DNA of 64,000 nt from Lingula anatina (lineage: Eukaryota > Brachiopoda > Lingulata > Lingulida > Lingulidae): positions 454,480 to 518,479 of the forward strand of contig NW_019775969.1 in assembly GCF_001039355.2 (NCBI RefSeq), given 5' to 3'. The translations under genes and the position numbers were made by a program. Under the pieces are notes generated by a model that was given only the letters and a program-made list of their open reading frames with translations, had not been told where the DNA came from and searched no databases. This document shows, piece by piece, positions 24,891 through 38,340 of this stretch (position 1 is the first letter of the stretch; every line of letters begins with the position of its first letter).

Positions 24891-26203
24891 CCACTGACCT
24901 TTGAAATGACTAGACGCTGATATGAATGTCTTTCGTGTTTAAGTCTTAAACAGTTGACTTGGAAAATATGAAGGTCCAAATAACACTTATAATGTTTTTA
25001 ATGACTTAGAATCAGCCATATACTTTTGTTTGCTTCATTGGTGAATTCAGTTAAAGAACTGAAGTCACAATGATACTGAAGAGATTACTAAAAGTTATTA
25101 GTACCACCAGCGTGTACGCTGGCGGTGCTCATGGTTTTAGTCCCGACCCGTCTCGTACGGCTCCGTTGGCTCCTGTGGCTCCGCCGGCTCCGCGTTCTGG
25201 CGCCGGATACAAGTCACCGTTACCGCTTCTCCTCCTAGACCGTAAGGGCCCCTGACCCCATCTCTTGGATTTAGGTCACATATAATCTCAACTTGAACCC
25301 CCTGTTTTTTTTCTCAGTCGGTGCATTGGCCTGGGCGTGACGGTCGTTGAAATGCACCCTTGTCAAAATTTTTGAAAATTCAATGCCAAATATCTCCCAA
25401 ACCAAAGGAATTATGGGAAAAATTACAATAGAAATCTGACCGAAAGTCATATGTGAAGATTCCAAATATGCCCTTGGATTTTACCTTTGACCTTTATTTC
25501 AAGGTCAAACGGGCCAAAATTTTCTAAAAATTGGAATTTTCGCAAAAAAAAAAAAAAAAAATGTTTGCTTGTGCCAATTTTCAGAAACTACATAGACCTA
25601 AGCTTTCATAATACAGTGGGGGGATACAATTAGGGACTGCTTTCATCTTCAGGAGTTTGGGGTCAATCGGTGCATTTTCATGGGAGAAGCAGCCGTTAGA
25701 TGCCAAAACTGAAAACTCGCTCTAATTCTGGAACAGTATATACTAGAGACCTCTTGATTTTTGGATTTTGTAAAGCTTGTTAAGCACAATACTGAAGGTG
25801 GTATCTGCTTTTTTGTTTACGATATGATTTAGGAGTTGCGCTATATCAAAAAGTACAATGTCGCAATATTCAGTTGTGGAATTAAAATGTGAAATACTCT
25901 AAAATTAGTAGAGATACGACCATAGTTACTATTGAACTTGAATAGGAAGTCATATAATGGCAATCTTACTGTGACCTTGAAATTGACCTTTCACCTTCTT
26001 TTCACCATTCTGTATATATCTGTATGCATATGGTGCATACTTGAAGGGAAGAACATGGTAAAAGCGCTTTTTTTACATTTTAGGCTTTAATTTTCAGTTT
26101 TATAATCAGCTCGCAAATGCTGGCTCTACGTTTCCAAAATCAAGTAAACTTTGTGGTAAAATACGCATGTCAATAACTTTCCTTCAGTCTAAATCGATAA
26201 AGG

Positions 26204-26255
26204 TTATATTATATTATATTATATTATATTATATTATATTATATTATATTATATT
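26204..26255. repeat. (ATATT)n microsatellite
   Basis: Ten uninterrupted copies of the pentanucleotide ATATT. Confidence 0.95.
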
Positions 26256-28474
26256 GATTTTTTTTCTAGTAGTTTTTTGCGGTATTCCTTTTACGCTTAC
26301 GCCCATAGTTATCACCTATTTAATGTTGATGTCATTGGGAAGACAATGTATTCACATGTGGTATGTAATATCTAGAAACCACTATGCTTAATCATTGTTT
26401 CAGTCGAGTTAAGAATGAAAGTTTACTGAAAATTTCTTATTTAAATCACATACATGTGTGTATGTTACAATTACCAACTAGGGTATATTTTCACAATCTT
26501 GTTAAAACGTTCTAAAGATTAGTTTTGACTTGGTGGAATTACAAAACTCGCTGTATTCTATTAAAAAATCGTCATATTTTAATCTTTGTTATGGTTGTTA
26601 CAAGAGTTAAAGTATTTTAGAACACGGCTTTAACTCCCCCCCCCCCCCAAAAAAAAAAAAAAATAAATAAATAAAAACTGTCAACTGACTTTGTTATTTA
26701 ATATTTGCTGAAAGGCTCAATTATTACCGCACATTGCTGTGCGTGTGACGCCATGTTGAATGGAGACGATTCAGTTTGATCAAGGATTTTAGACCAATCA
26801 TACAGAGCGAAAAATTGTCTTTCTGAGTTTCAGAGCGAATTGGAAACCATTATTATTAGTAGTAGTATTTCGTACTGGGCCAATGTAAACCTGAAACCGT
26901 GGTGTCGCTCTGTTAGTTTTTTTTAGAGCCAACAAGAAGAAAATCAGTTTTTTTAGACATGAGCGGTATATTTCAACAGTAAGCCGCTTAGAGCGAGATT
27001 AGCATCTGTCTGTCTATCCAATTACTGAACAATATTGCAGATACCAGAGGTACCCCAAAGGCCCAAGGAAGATCATCTATAGACTACTAGGCGTTTCTTA
27101 TAAAAACTGCATTTGCCATTATTCTGAAGCTGAACTGTTTAACTCGCATAGGCACAGATATACAGTATATAACAGAATAAAATATTCTCTTTAGGAAATC
27201 ATGTGAATTGTGAAATTCTGAAGGAATGCTTCAAATCTCGACCCAAGAGTAGGCCTACCGATTCTAGGACAATTCTACCATAGGACGAACCCCCCTCCCC
27301 CAAATAATATACATATGTATACACATATAAAGTAATCCATTTTATGAATTTTTTAGTGTGGATAGAAAGTATTAATCATGAAACAAATTGTTTTATCCAA
27401 ATTTCATCTTCAAGGAGTAAAAGTACAGAATATTTTTCTTAAAAAACTGATAAAGGTATATCCACCTGCCTTCCGAGTAAAGGTAGGTAAAAAGATAAAC
27501 AGGTAAACAGATATTTTATCACATAGCAGCTTACGTCAATTCGCCAGTATGTTTTAGGTTATAACTTGTAATTGTGGTCTTGATATCCTGACCTTTACTT
27601 GCTGGTCACCACACGTTAATGAGAGCAGTTGTCCTTTTTAATGATAAGTATCAAATTGGGTTTATTACCCAAGCTAAGCAGAGGTGGTTACGTAGAGCGG
27701 GCAGGAAACAATGTTAACCGCGTACAAATGTAATTACGACTTGAAAACAGGTGTAATTAGGATAGGATATATCTAAAAAGTTCCATAACAGGTGTTTTGT
27801 AAGGCGAAATTTGATGCTGAACACAAATATGACGATCATTTTTTTCTACAACAATTATTTAGGTTGGTAAAATGACAATTTTCAAAATGGCAGCCTAAAC
27901 GGCCTTTTTCTTATGTTTAGAACATTCCCAACTGATGTATGTTGGATTATGATATATTTGGGGAGCTAATGAAGCATTAACTGTCTGTGAAGGGCAAGGA
28001 TAAAAAGTGATAATATACGAAAGTGAGAGTTCGATCAAAACTTGACAAAGAGTGTTTCTGATATAAGATTCATCGTATATAAGCACAATGCTTTTTATAT
28101 GTAGCCCCAATATGCAGTTATTGTGTTGGAAATGTTTTCAAAGAGAGGAAAAATATTCTTGGACATCCAGATATTGGACATTTCCTCGGCAACTTCTTTG
28201 CTGGTCTCAGTTCATGATAGTGATTGCTTCCCCGGCTTCTTTCGTGCAGAACAAAAATATTCCTTTCATATCTTTTTAATATTTTAAAGACATTCACCTT
28301 TTGGTTGCTTGAGGTCAGGATAGTTCTGATTCTTCCTCATAATTCACATCCAGCAGAACTTGAACTCCTCATTTCGATTGATCGAGATCTGGCTCTTCCT
28401 TCAAGCTTGACAGTAAACTATCAACCAACAAGATAACCAAAGTCCATTTGAAATGTAACAATGGCAGTGTTTAC

Positions 28475-28476
<2 letters not shown>

Positions 28477-28519
<43 letters not shown>
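28477..28519. repeat. (TA)n microsatellite with T-run
   Basis: About 42 bp of TA dinucleotides followed by a 12-nt T-run. Confidence 0.95.
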
Positions 28520-28527
<8 letters not shown>

Positions 28528-29839
28528 TTTTACAACCCTAAAAACACAAAAAAAGGTATCTTACAAACTATGTATCATTTAAATGTCGACGTTGAAACTC
28601 TTGTTAAAGCGTCTGCCATTTTGAAAATCGTCGTTTTACCAATCTAAATGGCTGTTGTGAAAAAAAAAGTTGCACATATGTGTTAGGCATCATTTTCTGC
28701 CATAGAAAACACTTATTTATCAAAAATGTGTGCTTCACGCATGCCTATTCAGTACGGGTATACATGCTTATACATGTAGTTACTATTGTTACTGTAGCCT
28801 ATATGTAATACACATGCTTTGTATGCATTTCCAAAAATAGTGAAATTACCGACCTAAAGAATGCCCCTAGCTCAAACTCATCAGAAATGAACTTTTCGAC
28901 CCATTTTGCATCTAAAATCACCTGTTCCTTGAGAGATTTCCAAAAAATGTTATTATTTACCCTACCCTAGAGTGATGGTATAATGGTTGGGGGGGGGGGG
29001 GTCCAGGGGGCGGGGGGGCAGGGGGACATATGCTACTCTAAAGGAGGATCAGATCTTTGATATATATATATACGTCGAAGATTCTGGCTCTTCAGTCTAG
29101 CTTGACAGATAACTGTCAGCTCACATGGAAACTGAACTCACTGTAAAATGTACCAATCTCAGTATTAACATCACAAATGGATTCTACAACCCCTAAAACA
29201 TAAGAAAAGACATATGGCACATTATAGTACAATGTGTCTGTGTTACGGCACATATTCACAGCCCACAGGTTTCCATCTTCATCACAAGGAAATTAAAAAA
29301 CGCGTGTGTAAACAAAGCGTGTTTTAAACCCGACATTGGTCTTTTATCCAATTTTGAAACAGGTAGCGGGTCGAGTAGGCGGGTCGATGTAGAAAGTTTA
29401 TTGCAACAGTAATTCTATCATTTATTTATTCGGAATTTTAAATAATGGAATAAAGTTCAATAATCAGTATTTATCAGACGTATAGGAATACTGTTGTTTG
29501 TCTGGGGAAGAAGTTGACATTTTGATGCAACCTGAAAGCACAAAGTTGATTTCCAGAGATAATCAGCGAGGAGGCTTACAAGTGGAAACATCGATACCTG
29601 AACCTCGCCATTTGCTGGTGCCGTCAAGCTTGAAGTTTTATTTTCACATTTCTAAACATCATTAAATTCAGCCATACTGGTACACAACCAGTCACCCCTT
29701 ATCTATCTCTCTATCTGTCAAGCCATAGCCTCTCAACTGACGTGTTATAATGGCTGCACATGCCAGAAATTGTCAATATACATATGGGCACAGAGTGCTA
29801 TAATGCATAGAACTACTGTGTGCGCATGTAAAAAGAGAG

Positions 29840-30067
29840 TCAGGGTGCAAAGGGGTCCTTTGGAGAGTGAAGAGGTATATTAATAAGTCCTAGGCTGCCT
29901 GCCTCATATCTGTGCAAGGATCCACTGAGGAAATACCAGAGGCGTCTAGTCAGATTTTGTAGGTTTTTATAGAAGAATGTGCTTTTATTTAATTTTGTTT
30001 CTGTCGGCAATCCGTTCCACTGAACCATTCCCTGTGCTAGCCCCGATGCACTAAGACGATTGCACAA
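29840..30067 (-). pseudogene. Possible LINE 3' end fragment
   Basis: The minus-strand frame contains VQWNGLPTETKLNKSTFFYK, which resembles the WNSLPxEIKxxxSxxxFKxxL motif near the end of many LINE reverse-transcriptase ORFs. Weak upstream similarity (NELSLKRHQYLPQ) lies beyond stop codons. The match is short and by eye only. If real it is a heavily decayed remnant. Confidence 0.35.
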
Positions 30068-31413
30068 GGTCGTTTATGACCGAGAGAGATTTTCTGTTCT
30101 GAAGAACACTTAGGCCATTTGTGGCAAATACTGGTGTCGTTTGAGGGAAAGTTCATTGCCGTTCATTCCGGAAGGATTCTGGTAACAGATCGACCGTCTT
30201 GTTAAAATGAGTAATTAGTACAAAGTCTCACATGGGTTTTAAGTTTCGCTCCATGAAAGGTGAAATTGTTGTTACGGATCTTGACGCTACTTAGCCATAA
30301 CATAAGCTTTTATTACTATAAGTATAGCCAGGCTGGAGAGTCATATCATGTGTATGTGTGTGCCCGGCCGGCCTGACTTGCTGGAACCACTGTCTATGTC
30401 AATCTATAACTCTGCGTTCTCCCAGTGATGTCCAAAACTTTCTCAGCACTGCATATGGCAACTGGCTGCGCGTAGGAAGATACTTATTTATACTAAAATC
30501 TTGGTTCCTGTTATAGTGCTGTCCCTTAATTCTTTGTTTTATAAAAATGGACTGAGCCGCATAAATTTGGAATGTGGCATTGATTGGTATCTTTGACACT
30601 TTTTAATACTTTTTTCAGATTTGCACCTAAGTCAACAGAGTGCCTACACTCTCCATGGGAAACTTTGTATACAAATTTATTGGAATGCTTTTTTATAGTC
30701 CTTTTTTATATATCGCCTCCAGGCTTCTTTTTTCGTGTGTAACAAAATAAATAAATAAATGAATAAATAGAAAATAAAAAGATAGCACTAATTTGTGGTT
30801 TATTGTTGAGAAGCTTGCAGTGAAGATAAAATATGAAAAGGGTTCCCTCTCATCTATTTAGCCATGACCAGGTAAAGTATGCCAGGACATGCACTGGTAT
30901 ACACACAGGCAGAAAAGCTCCTCATCCGTGAATTCTGAAATTATGAGAAGTAAAGAAGCCGTTAAAATTATTATGAAAATAATAATAATAATAAAGAAAA
31001 CACCTGAGAGATCATGCACCATACAACCAATGGAGATCGAAAGGGTTCTCTTCTGCCTCAGTATTGAAAAAAGGCCTAGATTTAGCATTCGAATATCGCT
31101 CAATTCACTACATATACTAAATAACCATAGTTATTCAAGAGACAGTATAATTTTACCAGGTTATTAATTTTTGATTAGCTTTTAATAAGAAGATGTTGCA
31201 AATAATTAGTACATGCATGTAGGGCGGAAGCATTACAATCTTTTTTTTTTATTTTTCAAATTGACTTGCAACATAAGGTATGATTTTTCCTTGTGCATAG
31301 ATGAAATATGGACCTTTTACATCTCAGTTCATTAACTTTTCACTTCTGTTCTTTAAATACGCGGTGATTCCTTCACTTCATGTCACACTGACTGAGATAA
31401 AATTGGGTATATA

Positions 31414-31415
<2 letters not shown>

Positions 31416-31447
<32 letters not shown>
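31416..31447. repeat. (CA)n microsatellite
   Basis: About 16 CA dinucleotides. Confidence 0.95.
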
Positions 31448-31450
<3 letters not shown>

Positions 31451-33324
31451 TGCCATGACTACTTAAAGCAATATAGCAAATAAATCCTTTTTAATGTTGA
31501 ATAATGCCGATACCTATCCTATATTGCCATTGGCATTATTACCAATAAAAGAATGTGGGTATTAGCAATGGCAATTATTTAATGCTGATAAGAAATTCAC
31601 ATCGTACATAGAACTAGAAATTATATTTAATTCTCAATTTGCTTTTTTTACATGGATTGGAATACAGACAGCAAAATAATTCCTTATGTATTGGCTGTGA
31701 ATGCCAAGTCACGACGAAAGCCTTCCGTGTTGCGATTCCACTAATGATCAAACCTCACCTTGATTGGATAAAACCAACAATTGTGTTGAAGCAGAAGGAT
31801 TTTGAGAAACCATAGTATTATTGACGACATGGAATAAGGTTTGTACAGCTTAAAAAAATGGTGATATAATTACATGTATGTCTTTTCTGCAATGGGTCGC
31901 TACACAATAGTTACGGATTATTAAATCGAATTTGCGAAGCTGTAAGAATCGGTAACTCGATTTTCCGGCTATCAAATGTAATCGGAATTGTAATTAACAG
32001 ACTCTTCCCAAGCGTCATCTCGACAACCTGAGTGATAACGGTGAACCTCCCACATGACATCCGCCACATTCCCTCTTTTCCCTTGAAAGAAATGACAGCT
32101 ATTGATAAGAAGAACTCCTCAAAAGACGCTATCTTCTAAAAAAGGACAATAACATACTGTGTTTTATATGATGTCCGTGTATTATAAATATAAAAACCCT
32201 GGATTGTGTGTATTTTTTCCGCCAAAACTATAATCCAAAACGTAAGCTAATTTTTTTTTTTTTTACTTAAATCAGGGACAGAATAGCTAACTCAGCCATG
32301 TTGGCATTTTTTCTATTCGACTGTAGGTCTTTGTCCAAGAATGATGCGTTCTCTTATAAAAAGTGAAGTGTAGACATAGTGTTGTGTCGAAATTTTGTCA
32401 TTTACTAGAACTGCATTTTCTTAGCTAAATGCCGATTTATTAGTAAAGATAAACGCACGTCAAGTGATTTATTATCACTTACTTCAAATAAATCTATTGT
32501 GCCATTATCGTGTTGCGTTGAAACGTATAGAAACCATAACTGTGGTATAAATTTGATACTGACAGCGGAATAAAAAATGATATAAAAATGTCCTCGTGGA
32601 CAATTTCATATTGACAATCGAAGCCTCCCTCCTCCCAAAACCCCTGATTTGCCAGTGACCTGTCATAAAGAAACCGAAAGACGTCGCTGTCTGGATATCA
32701 AGGTTTTTTCTTAGATAAGAAAAGAACCCAGAAACCAGGACAAAAATTTTAATAAAAAATAGGCCCTTATTATATAAGTTATTTTGTCACCAGTAATGAC
32801 ATGAACTGCAAAACCTTCATTAGACCTATTACTTCTGTAATAACCCTCATTAATTTCTGTCAGTGTGTTATTTAGGCCCCCAGCGTTTGGTGCTTTTACC
32901 ACATTTGTTATAAGCGTGGGAATATCGAACGCTTGCAATTGCCTAGTTTAGCTGTTACTACCGTGCAGTAGTTATTATATATAGGGAAATAGGGAAACTG
33001 AATTTATTGACACGTTTTCTCCATACATACATAATCCCTAAACCGTAACCATTCTTGAAGAACGAAGTGGAATTTCTTAAAAGTCACAAAATTGAACTGT
33101 AAGGTCGAGCTGCACACAAAATCTGACGTGAAAGATCGAATATTTTCTAAGTTACAAAGCAAACCAATTTTAGTAATTGATTCCTTATTTTTCAGTCAAA
33201 TTTCGAATAAAAGGTGTCGTTTTTGGGTCCCAAGAGTGTGCACTTTTGAAAGTTTTTTTAAATCAAGAATTGTGTTTTGGATGTCAGATATTAACCAAGG
33301 GAATCTTACAGCTGATCTATTAAG

Positions 33325-33398
33325 CTGTGGGGGAGTAACGATGTGGGGTAGTAACGATGTGGGGGAGTAATGGTGTGCAGGAGTATCGGTGAGGGGAC
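33325..33398. repeat. GTGGGGGAGTAACGAT minisatellite
   Basis: Four to five imperfect tandem copies of a 15-16 bp G-rich unit (GTGGGGGAGTAACGAT, GTGGGGTAGTAACGAT, GTGGGGGAGTAATGGT, GTGCAGGAGTATCGGT). Confidence 0.85.
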
Positions 33399-34063
33399 CT
33401 GTCCTCTGTGGGATTTGAGATGATCAAGCTGTCTACTCCTATGTAACTACACTGATCCTAAACAATTTTGTAACAGCTAGTCACTGGTAGGGAGTATAGT
33501 TCGGAAACCTGTTAACTATCAGAAGTATCAAGAGGAAAAAGGTGTATTGTAACACTGTGATCTGCCGTGGTTTGCCAAGATGGTCACGGGCTAGGTGGCG
33601 TCACGGAGTGCACAGAGCATCCGAAATGGGTATACTGCTTGTCGTAACGCAGACTTAGACTTATCAAAAGTCCATTACCACTGCTAATAGATTCCAACTG
33701 AACACGTTTTGACACGCTCGGTTGTCACCTTCGTCATTTGGTGAGACACAGACGCAATTTGCAAGCGATAAAAAGTCCAATAGGAACAATGATTTAGCAT
33801 GGTTAAAAGGAATTCCACCTACACTCTAGAGATTGCGTCTTCCCACTCAACTGTTTCAAAATCAGTAAGGTTTCGGCTTCAACAAGGAACTTAAACCTTA
33901 TAAGTCAGTATTAGATTGAATACAAATTTTGCATAATCTACCTCTAAACACCATTTTGCTCCTGTTATTGGTATGTATTCCTCCTTGCCGTGTGTGCAGA
34001 TTGTCTGAGTAACAAACCCTGTCATTTCGAACTGTTACATCTTGAACTTATAGATTTAACAGG

Positions 34064-34230
34064 GGCGGATTCAGGTCGTCTTTTGGGTCTTCCGGAAACG
34101 GTCAGATTTTCAAGTTTACATTGACGGGTATCTAATTTTTTTGTCGGAAGACGGTCAAAAATGGAGGATGAATCAACAAAGTTCATTTGGAAGATTGTAA
34201 GAAAACAACTCTGGATCCGCCCCAGTTAAA
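34064..34230. mobile_element. MITE, GGCGGA-terminus family copy 2
   Basis: The left end TTTAACAGGGGCGGATTCAG and the right end, reverse-complemented as TTTAACTGGGGCGGATCCAG, match at 18 of 20 positions. Length is 167 bp with no coding capacity. It is cleaner than the 22127 copy. Confidence 0.8.
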
Positions 34231-35084
34231 GTAGCATCACTAAAAATCGTGAATGTTAATGAGGGGCAACTCTTAAGTCGTATTTTCCTTGCCAACTCTT
34301 TCCCATCAGGTGGGCATGGGAGTCTTTTAAAAAAATGAGAAAAAGAACACCGAAATTCAGATTGCGAAAACAGAAAAACCATCCATCATGATTCAATAAC
34401 CTTTTATTTTTTATATGGCACATTTTGTAACATTAACAAACCATAGTTCTAGATCGAAAAGCACGAAGTAAGTGCTTCGGCGTTTCACGCAACTTCTTTG
34501 GATTACAAACAGAACATTGTAATAACATATTTATGAATTCAGACGTAACATAAGAAAAATGTTCTCGAGTAACCTTAATGGTATAAACTACTACTCAGTC
34601 GTGGCTGAAAATGTAGTCGTTAACAGGATAAACATTGGGTGGGGCAGTCTGAAAGAAGAAGCTCATCATACAAAAGACTAACAAAGTCTGCCATTGCATA
34701 TTCGGATCATCGTTTTTTTTATTTAAGGTCACGTGGCTGGCATAAAATTTATTGACTGTCCGTTGCATTTTATATCCATCTGTAACAGTAAAAAATTATA
34801 TGTGTTTATAGTAGGTCCTGGAACCAGTTTTCTGCCTACTGGAAACTCCACAAGCAATAAGTCGTCTGAAGGAACCAATTAACAGACAAAATCCACAGAT
34901 GTTCGCTTCAGATTGCTAGAATGGAAAATTGAATTGCATTTGTCCTGTGAGATGACTTGTGAAACTTGGTCACACGAGAGTATTATCTTCAGTTAGTCGT
35001 AAACTTTGTACACTCAACTTCACAAATTGATTGACATGTTAATTATCTCCTCGGGCCGAAAATATGTTGCTCTATTTTACCACC

Positions 35085-35301
35085 TGTCCATCGTACTAGC
35101 TGGATCGGTCCAACTTTGCGGGGGATTCTCGCTAGAGTGCAATCAGTGGAATCAGGTTAATTTTCTGAAACGCCTCCTCCAGCAGCTAATAGAGCAAGTA
35201 TTTGTTTGCTGATTAAGCTAATTCCACTGATGGCACCTTAGCGAAAATCACCCGAAGAGTTGGACCGACCCAGCTAGTACGATGTGTTAATCTGAATTCG
35301 C
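35085..35301. mobile_element. Palindromic MITE, family B copy 1
   Basis: The left arm has CATCGTACTAGCTGGATCGG and TCCAACTTTGCGGGGGATTC; the right arm, reverse-complemented, has GAATTCAGATTAACACATCG, TACTAGCTGGGTCGGTCC and AACTCTTCGGGTGATTTTCG. The interior has CGCCTCCTCC and a TTAAGC segment. The same blocks occur at 41911-42165. Confidence 0.8.
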
Positions 35302-35329
35302 CCTAACAATCTCAACCTTATTGACACTA

Positions 35330-35530
35330 CGTGTATACTCCATCTGACACTGGTCCCATGTGACACACTACCCCATCTGATACTCATCCCACATGACACA
35401 CAACCCCATTTGACACTCTCATCCCACCTGAAAGCCCAATATCACCATTTTCTTGACACCTCAATTCACATGACACAATTTTACATGTAAAACTATATGT
35501 GTTTTGACTTCTCGACCCATCTGTCACACT
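35330..35530. repeat. Degenerate CCCATxTGACAC repeat
   Basis: About eight irregular copies of a motif near CCCATCTGACACT (CCATCTGACACTGG, CCCATGTGACACAC, CCCATCTGATACTC, CCCACATGACACAC, CCCATTTGACACTC and others). The spacing of 15-25 bp varies. It starts about 30 bp from the right end of a family B MITE. Confidence 0.75.
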
Positions 35531-36252
35531 ATTCTGCCTGGAATTTTTCCCATGCCGCTTAGGGATATATGTTGTAAAGCAAATTACTTACACTTTCACT
35601 AATCACAGATAATAATTAAAGCGGAATCAAATGAGTAAAAGGGACAAAGAGTTATTGAGTGTAAGTTAAGTTTCTCCAAGAGTCAACAAGTGTAGAACAT
35701 GTTTTTAGTGTCAGAAAAAGATGGAAAAGGTCAAAGTCAGTAACAGTTAATGTGATTGGTTAATTTCATAACATATAATAATTTTGATCATCTATTTATC
35801 ACATGATAGCTGAGTTTTGGATAAGGTCCAAGCATGAGAAATCCAAATAATATTTTAGATATCTTTAATTGAAAACAAGTTTCTTAGGGATTACCTAATA
35901 AGGAAATGTTGCATAGTGACTTGCAACATGAGAATGGAAAATATTTTGTAATCACGTAAAGACAATGGAAAAGAAAACAAGTAAATGCGTGATCAGTACG
36001 GAGAAATTGAATATAAATATTCGTGAAGTTGTATGAAGCGAGAGTCGGTGAATAAACGTTCGAAAGCTCCAAACTGCTGTCGTCATTTCTAACTATAACA
36101 TATTGCATTCTTAGACAAGGCAATAAAGCCTCAAATGTACAGACATAAAGAAGGGAAAATATGCCCATTTTCAACACTTTTTTACATAATGCAAAATAAC
36201 CAATTTACTATGGCCAACTAACAAAATTGTTGAGTTGGGAAAAATACCAATA

Positions 36253-36568
36253 TGCTGAAAAAAAAAAACGAAAAAACAGCATAACTTTTTGGAAAAAAAT
36301 GGTCCGTTCAAGCTGATTTTCTAACTTGACCAGTATTTTTTGAATATTCATCAGTTCTATCATTTTGAAGACAAAAGTAAAACGGTTTTAACTTAATTTG
36401 TATAACAGCGGATGCTGAAAAAAAAGTGGAAAAAAACGGCATAACTTTTGGAAAAAAATGGTCCGATCAGGCTGATTTTCTAACGTGAGCTGTACTCTAT
36501 TAATATTCATCAGTTCTGTAAGTTTGAAGACAAAAGGTAAAACGGTTTTCATTTTATTTATATAACAC
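36253..36568. repeat. 160-bp tandem duplication
   Basis: Two direct copies, 36253-36412 and 36413-36568, each start TGCTGAAAAAAAA and contain GGCATAACTTTTGG-like, AAAAAAATGGTCCG, GCTGATTTTCTAAC, ATATTCATCAGTTCT and TAAAACGGTTTT blocks. Identity is roughly 85%. No coding potential. Confidence 0.9.
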
Positions 36569-37740
36569 TAAAAGTGCACAGCGACAACGACAGACACAGG
36601 CCACGGCTATATGTACAGACACATCCGTGTCTGCACATAACCAGCTACTCCTATCTCAGCACAGGAGAGCGAAAACAACAGAAAATGAGCTATAATGACT
36701 ATAATGCCTTGACTGAGATCACGATATGGCACGGTGCTGCATCCGACTGCAATTAATTGTGATGTTATTGGTGTGACTCAAAGATTTCGCTGTATAAATC
36801 ACAGCACTCACATTGCGATACGGCGGTTTAAATTTTCTCACTTTTTTTTTTTTTTTTTCATCTGGTTGCCGCCGTTGTAAAATGTTTTGTCATTTTTTCG
36901 TCAACTTTTTCGTGAAACTGTAAATCGTCAATTGTAAATGCTAATCTAACAGTATTCACCAGACTTCCCTTCCAGCCAGGCCCCCAAACCCAAGGCCTTA
37001 GTCCGGTTGAAACAGATGCTCTACAGAACCAGGGATTTTCCTGGATTATTATAAAACAACGTAAATTAATTCCATCGTCCAAATATCCATTCACACCAAT
37101 ATTCCCCAATAACCCATTTTCTTCACCTCAAGAATCTGTTCACTGCAGTATGATGTAGAACTATCGTTCTTGTCTTTTCAGTCATAAGCTGATACATGTG
37201 CACAGAATATTTTCGCAAAATAATAAATAAATAAACATATGAATTATTTTATTTGACAAAACGAATATGAAAGCAAAGCACATTGTCCTTATTCTCACGG
37301 ACAATGATAAGTTGGTGAATCAAAGCATATACACAGAAGCGGAATTATTTATTATGATGAGAACAAATGCAGGTCGTGTATTCAATATCATCACATTTCC
37401 ATACTAACGTTAGTACCTTTGTATATGAATACATTCCGGACATGGTGTCTTTGACTTGTCAAGTATTCATTGTGGAGACCGGCTGTTTTATGACGATCGA
37501 CCACAACTTCTAAACAGCAATTGTACCGTCACCGAACAATTGCAGGTGGTGTCATCGCGAAGTAATCAAAACTCACCCGTAGGGTGTGGGGTGACCTGAC
37601 GCATGGGTATTTTGAATGTCGAAATTGATGCTCAGTGGATTTTTTTCTCGTTGCAATTACTGTTCCTCGTGTAATCCGATGAGAGGAGTAGCCGATGAAG
37701 TTGACATGATGTGCAGGTTTTAAGTTTTTTTGCCGTTTTT

Positions 37741-37836
37741 CTAAGAGGTAACAATTGACAGACTGAGAAACCGGGGCGTCCAGGAGGATATCACACCTGT
37801 CTGACTAGTGATAGAGCAGTAACATGGCGGATGCAG
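37741..37836 (+). other. Candidate first exon (ATG at 37824)
   Basis: ATGGCGGATGCAG is followed by a good donor, CAG|GTAATA, in a locally less AT-rich stretch with no upstream in-frame ATG. The 13 coding bases leave phase 1, which matches the sushi-TM gene's first visible exon at 41037. The peptide (MADAG) is not a signal peptide, so linkage to that gene is doubtful. It may belong to another transcript or be chance. Confidence 0.2.
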
Positions 37837-38340
37837 GTAATACGATAAATGCGGCTTATTCGGCACGACAGATCAGTAAAATTATCGACAAAGCTGAAAT
37901 ATGAAAATACTTGGCTATTAAAGCATAGCACGTTATTTTTTTGTATGGTAAGCTTTACTGATACAAGTTCTAATATTACAGGAGATATGGCTCAGGCACG
38001 CATATTTTGCGTGGTACAAAATAAGTACAGGTACATTTATATGAATGTAGATAATAAATACAACAAAAGGTGACATATACAGCGTGTATTCAGTGTGGCG
38101 GTAGTCTGAAATAGATTTGCATTTATTCCCTTACGAAACATATTAGGCCTATCGTATAATTGGAGGTATCTCCGTCAACCTGCCTTAGTTTTTGTATCAT
38201 TCGTTGACATTTGAGTCGCCATCAAAACCTGGTCGTAACGCAACACTAGTGTAAATGAGTCCAGTTTTGTAGAAAGTGCATAATGATTGAAAATGAGGCC
38301 CATAATGTGCATGTGTATGATGGGTTCAAGGGTGGAACTA

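Larger units (their letters stand above)
23049..37823. other. Long gene-poor region
   Basis: Apart from the decayed Tc1 copy, MITEs, microsatellites, minisatellites and one tandem duplication listed separately, I see no supported coding exons on either strand. An unrecognised exon of a neighbouring gene could be hidden, in particular the signal-peptide exon of the sushi-domain gene. Confidence 0.5.

Noticed and set aside
35006-35212. Open frame with a hydrophobic stretch near a possible signal peptide for the sushi-TM gene
   Set aside because: Its second half lies in a palindromic MITE, there is no fitting donor, and it is far from the gene.
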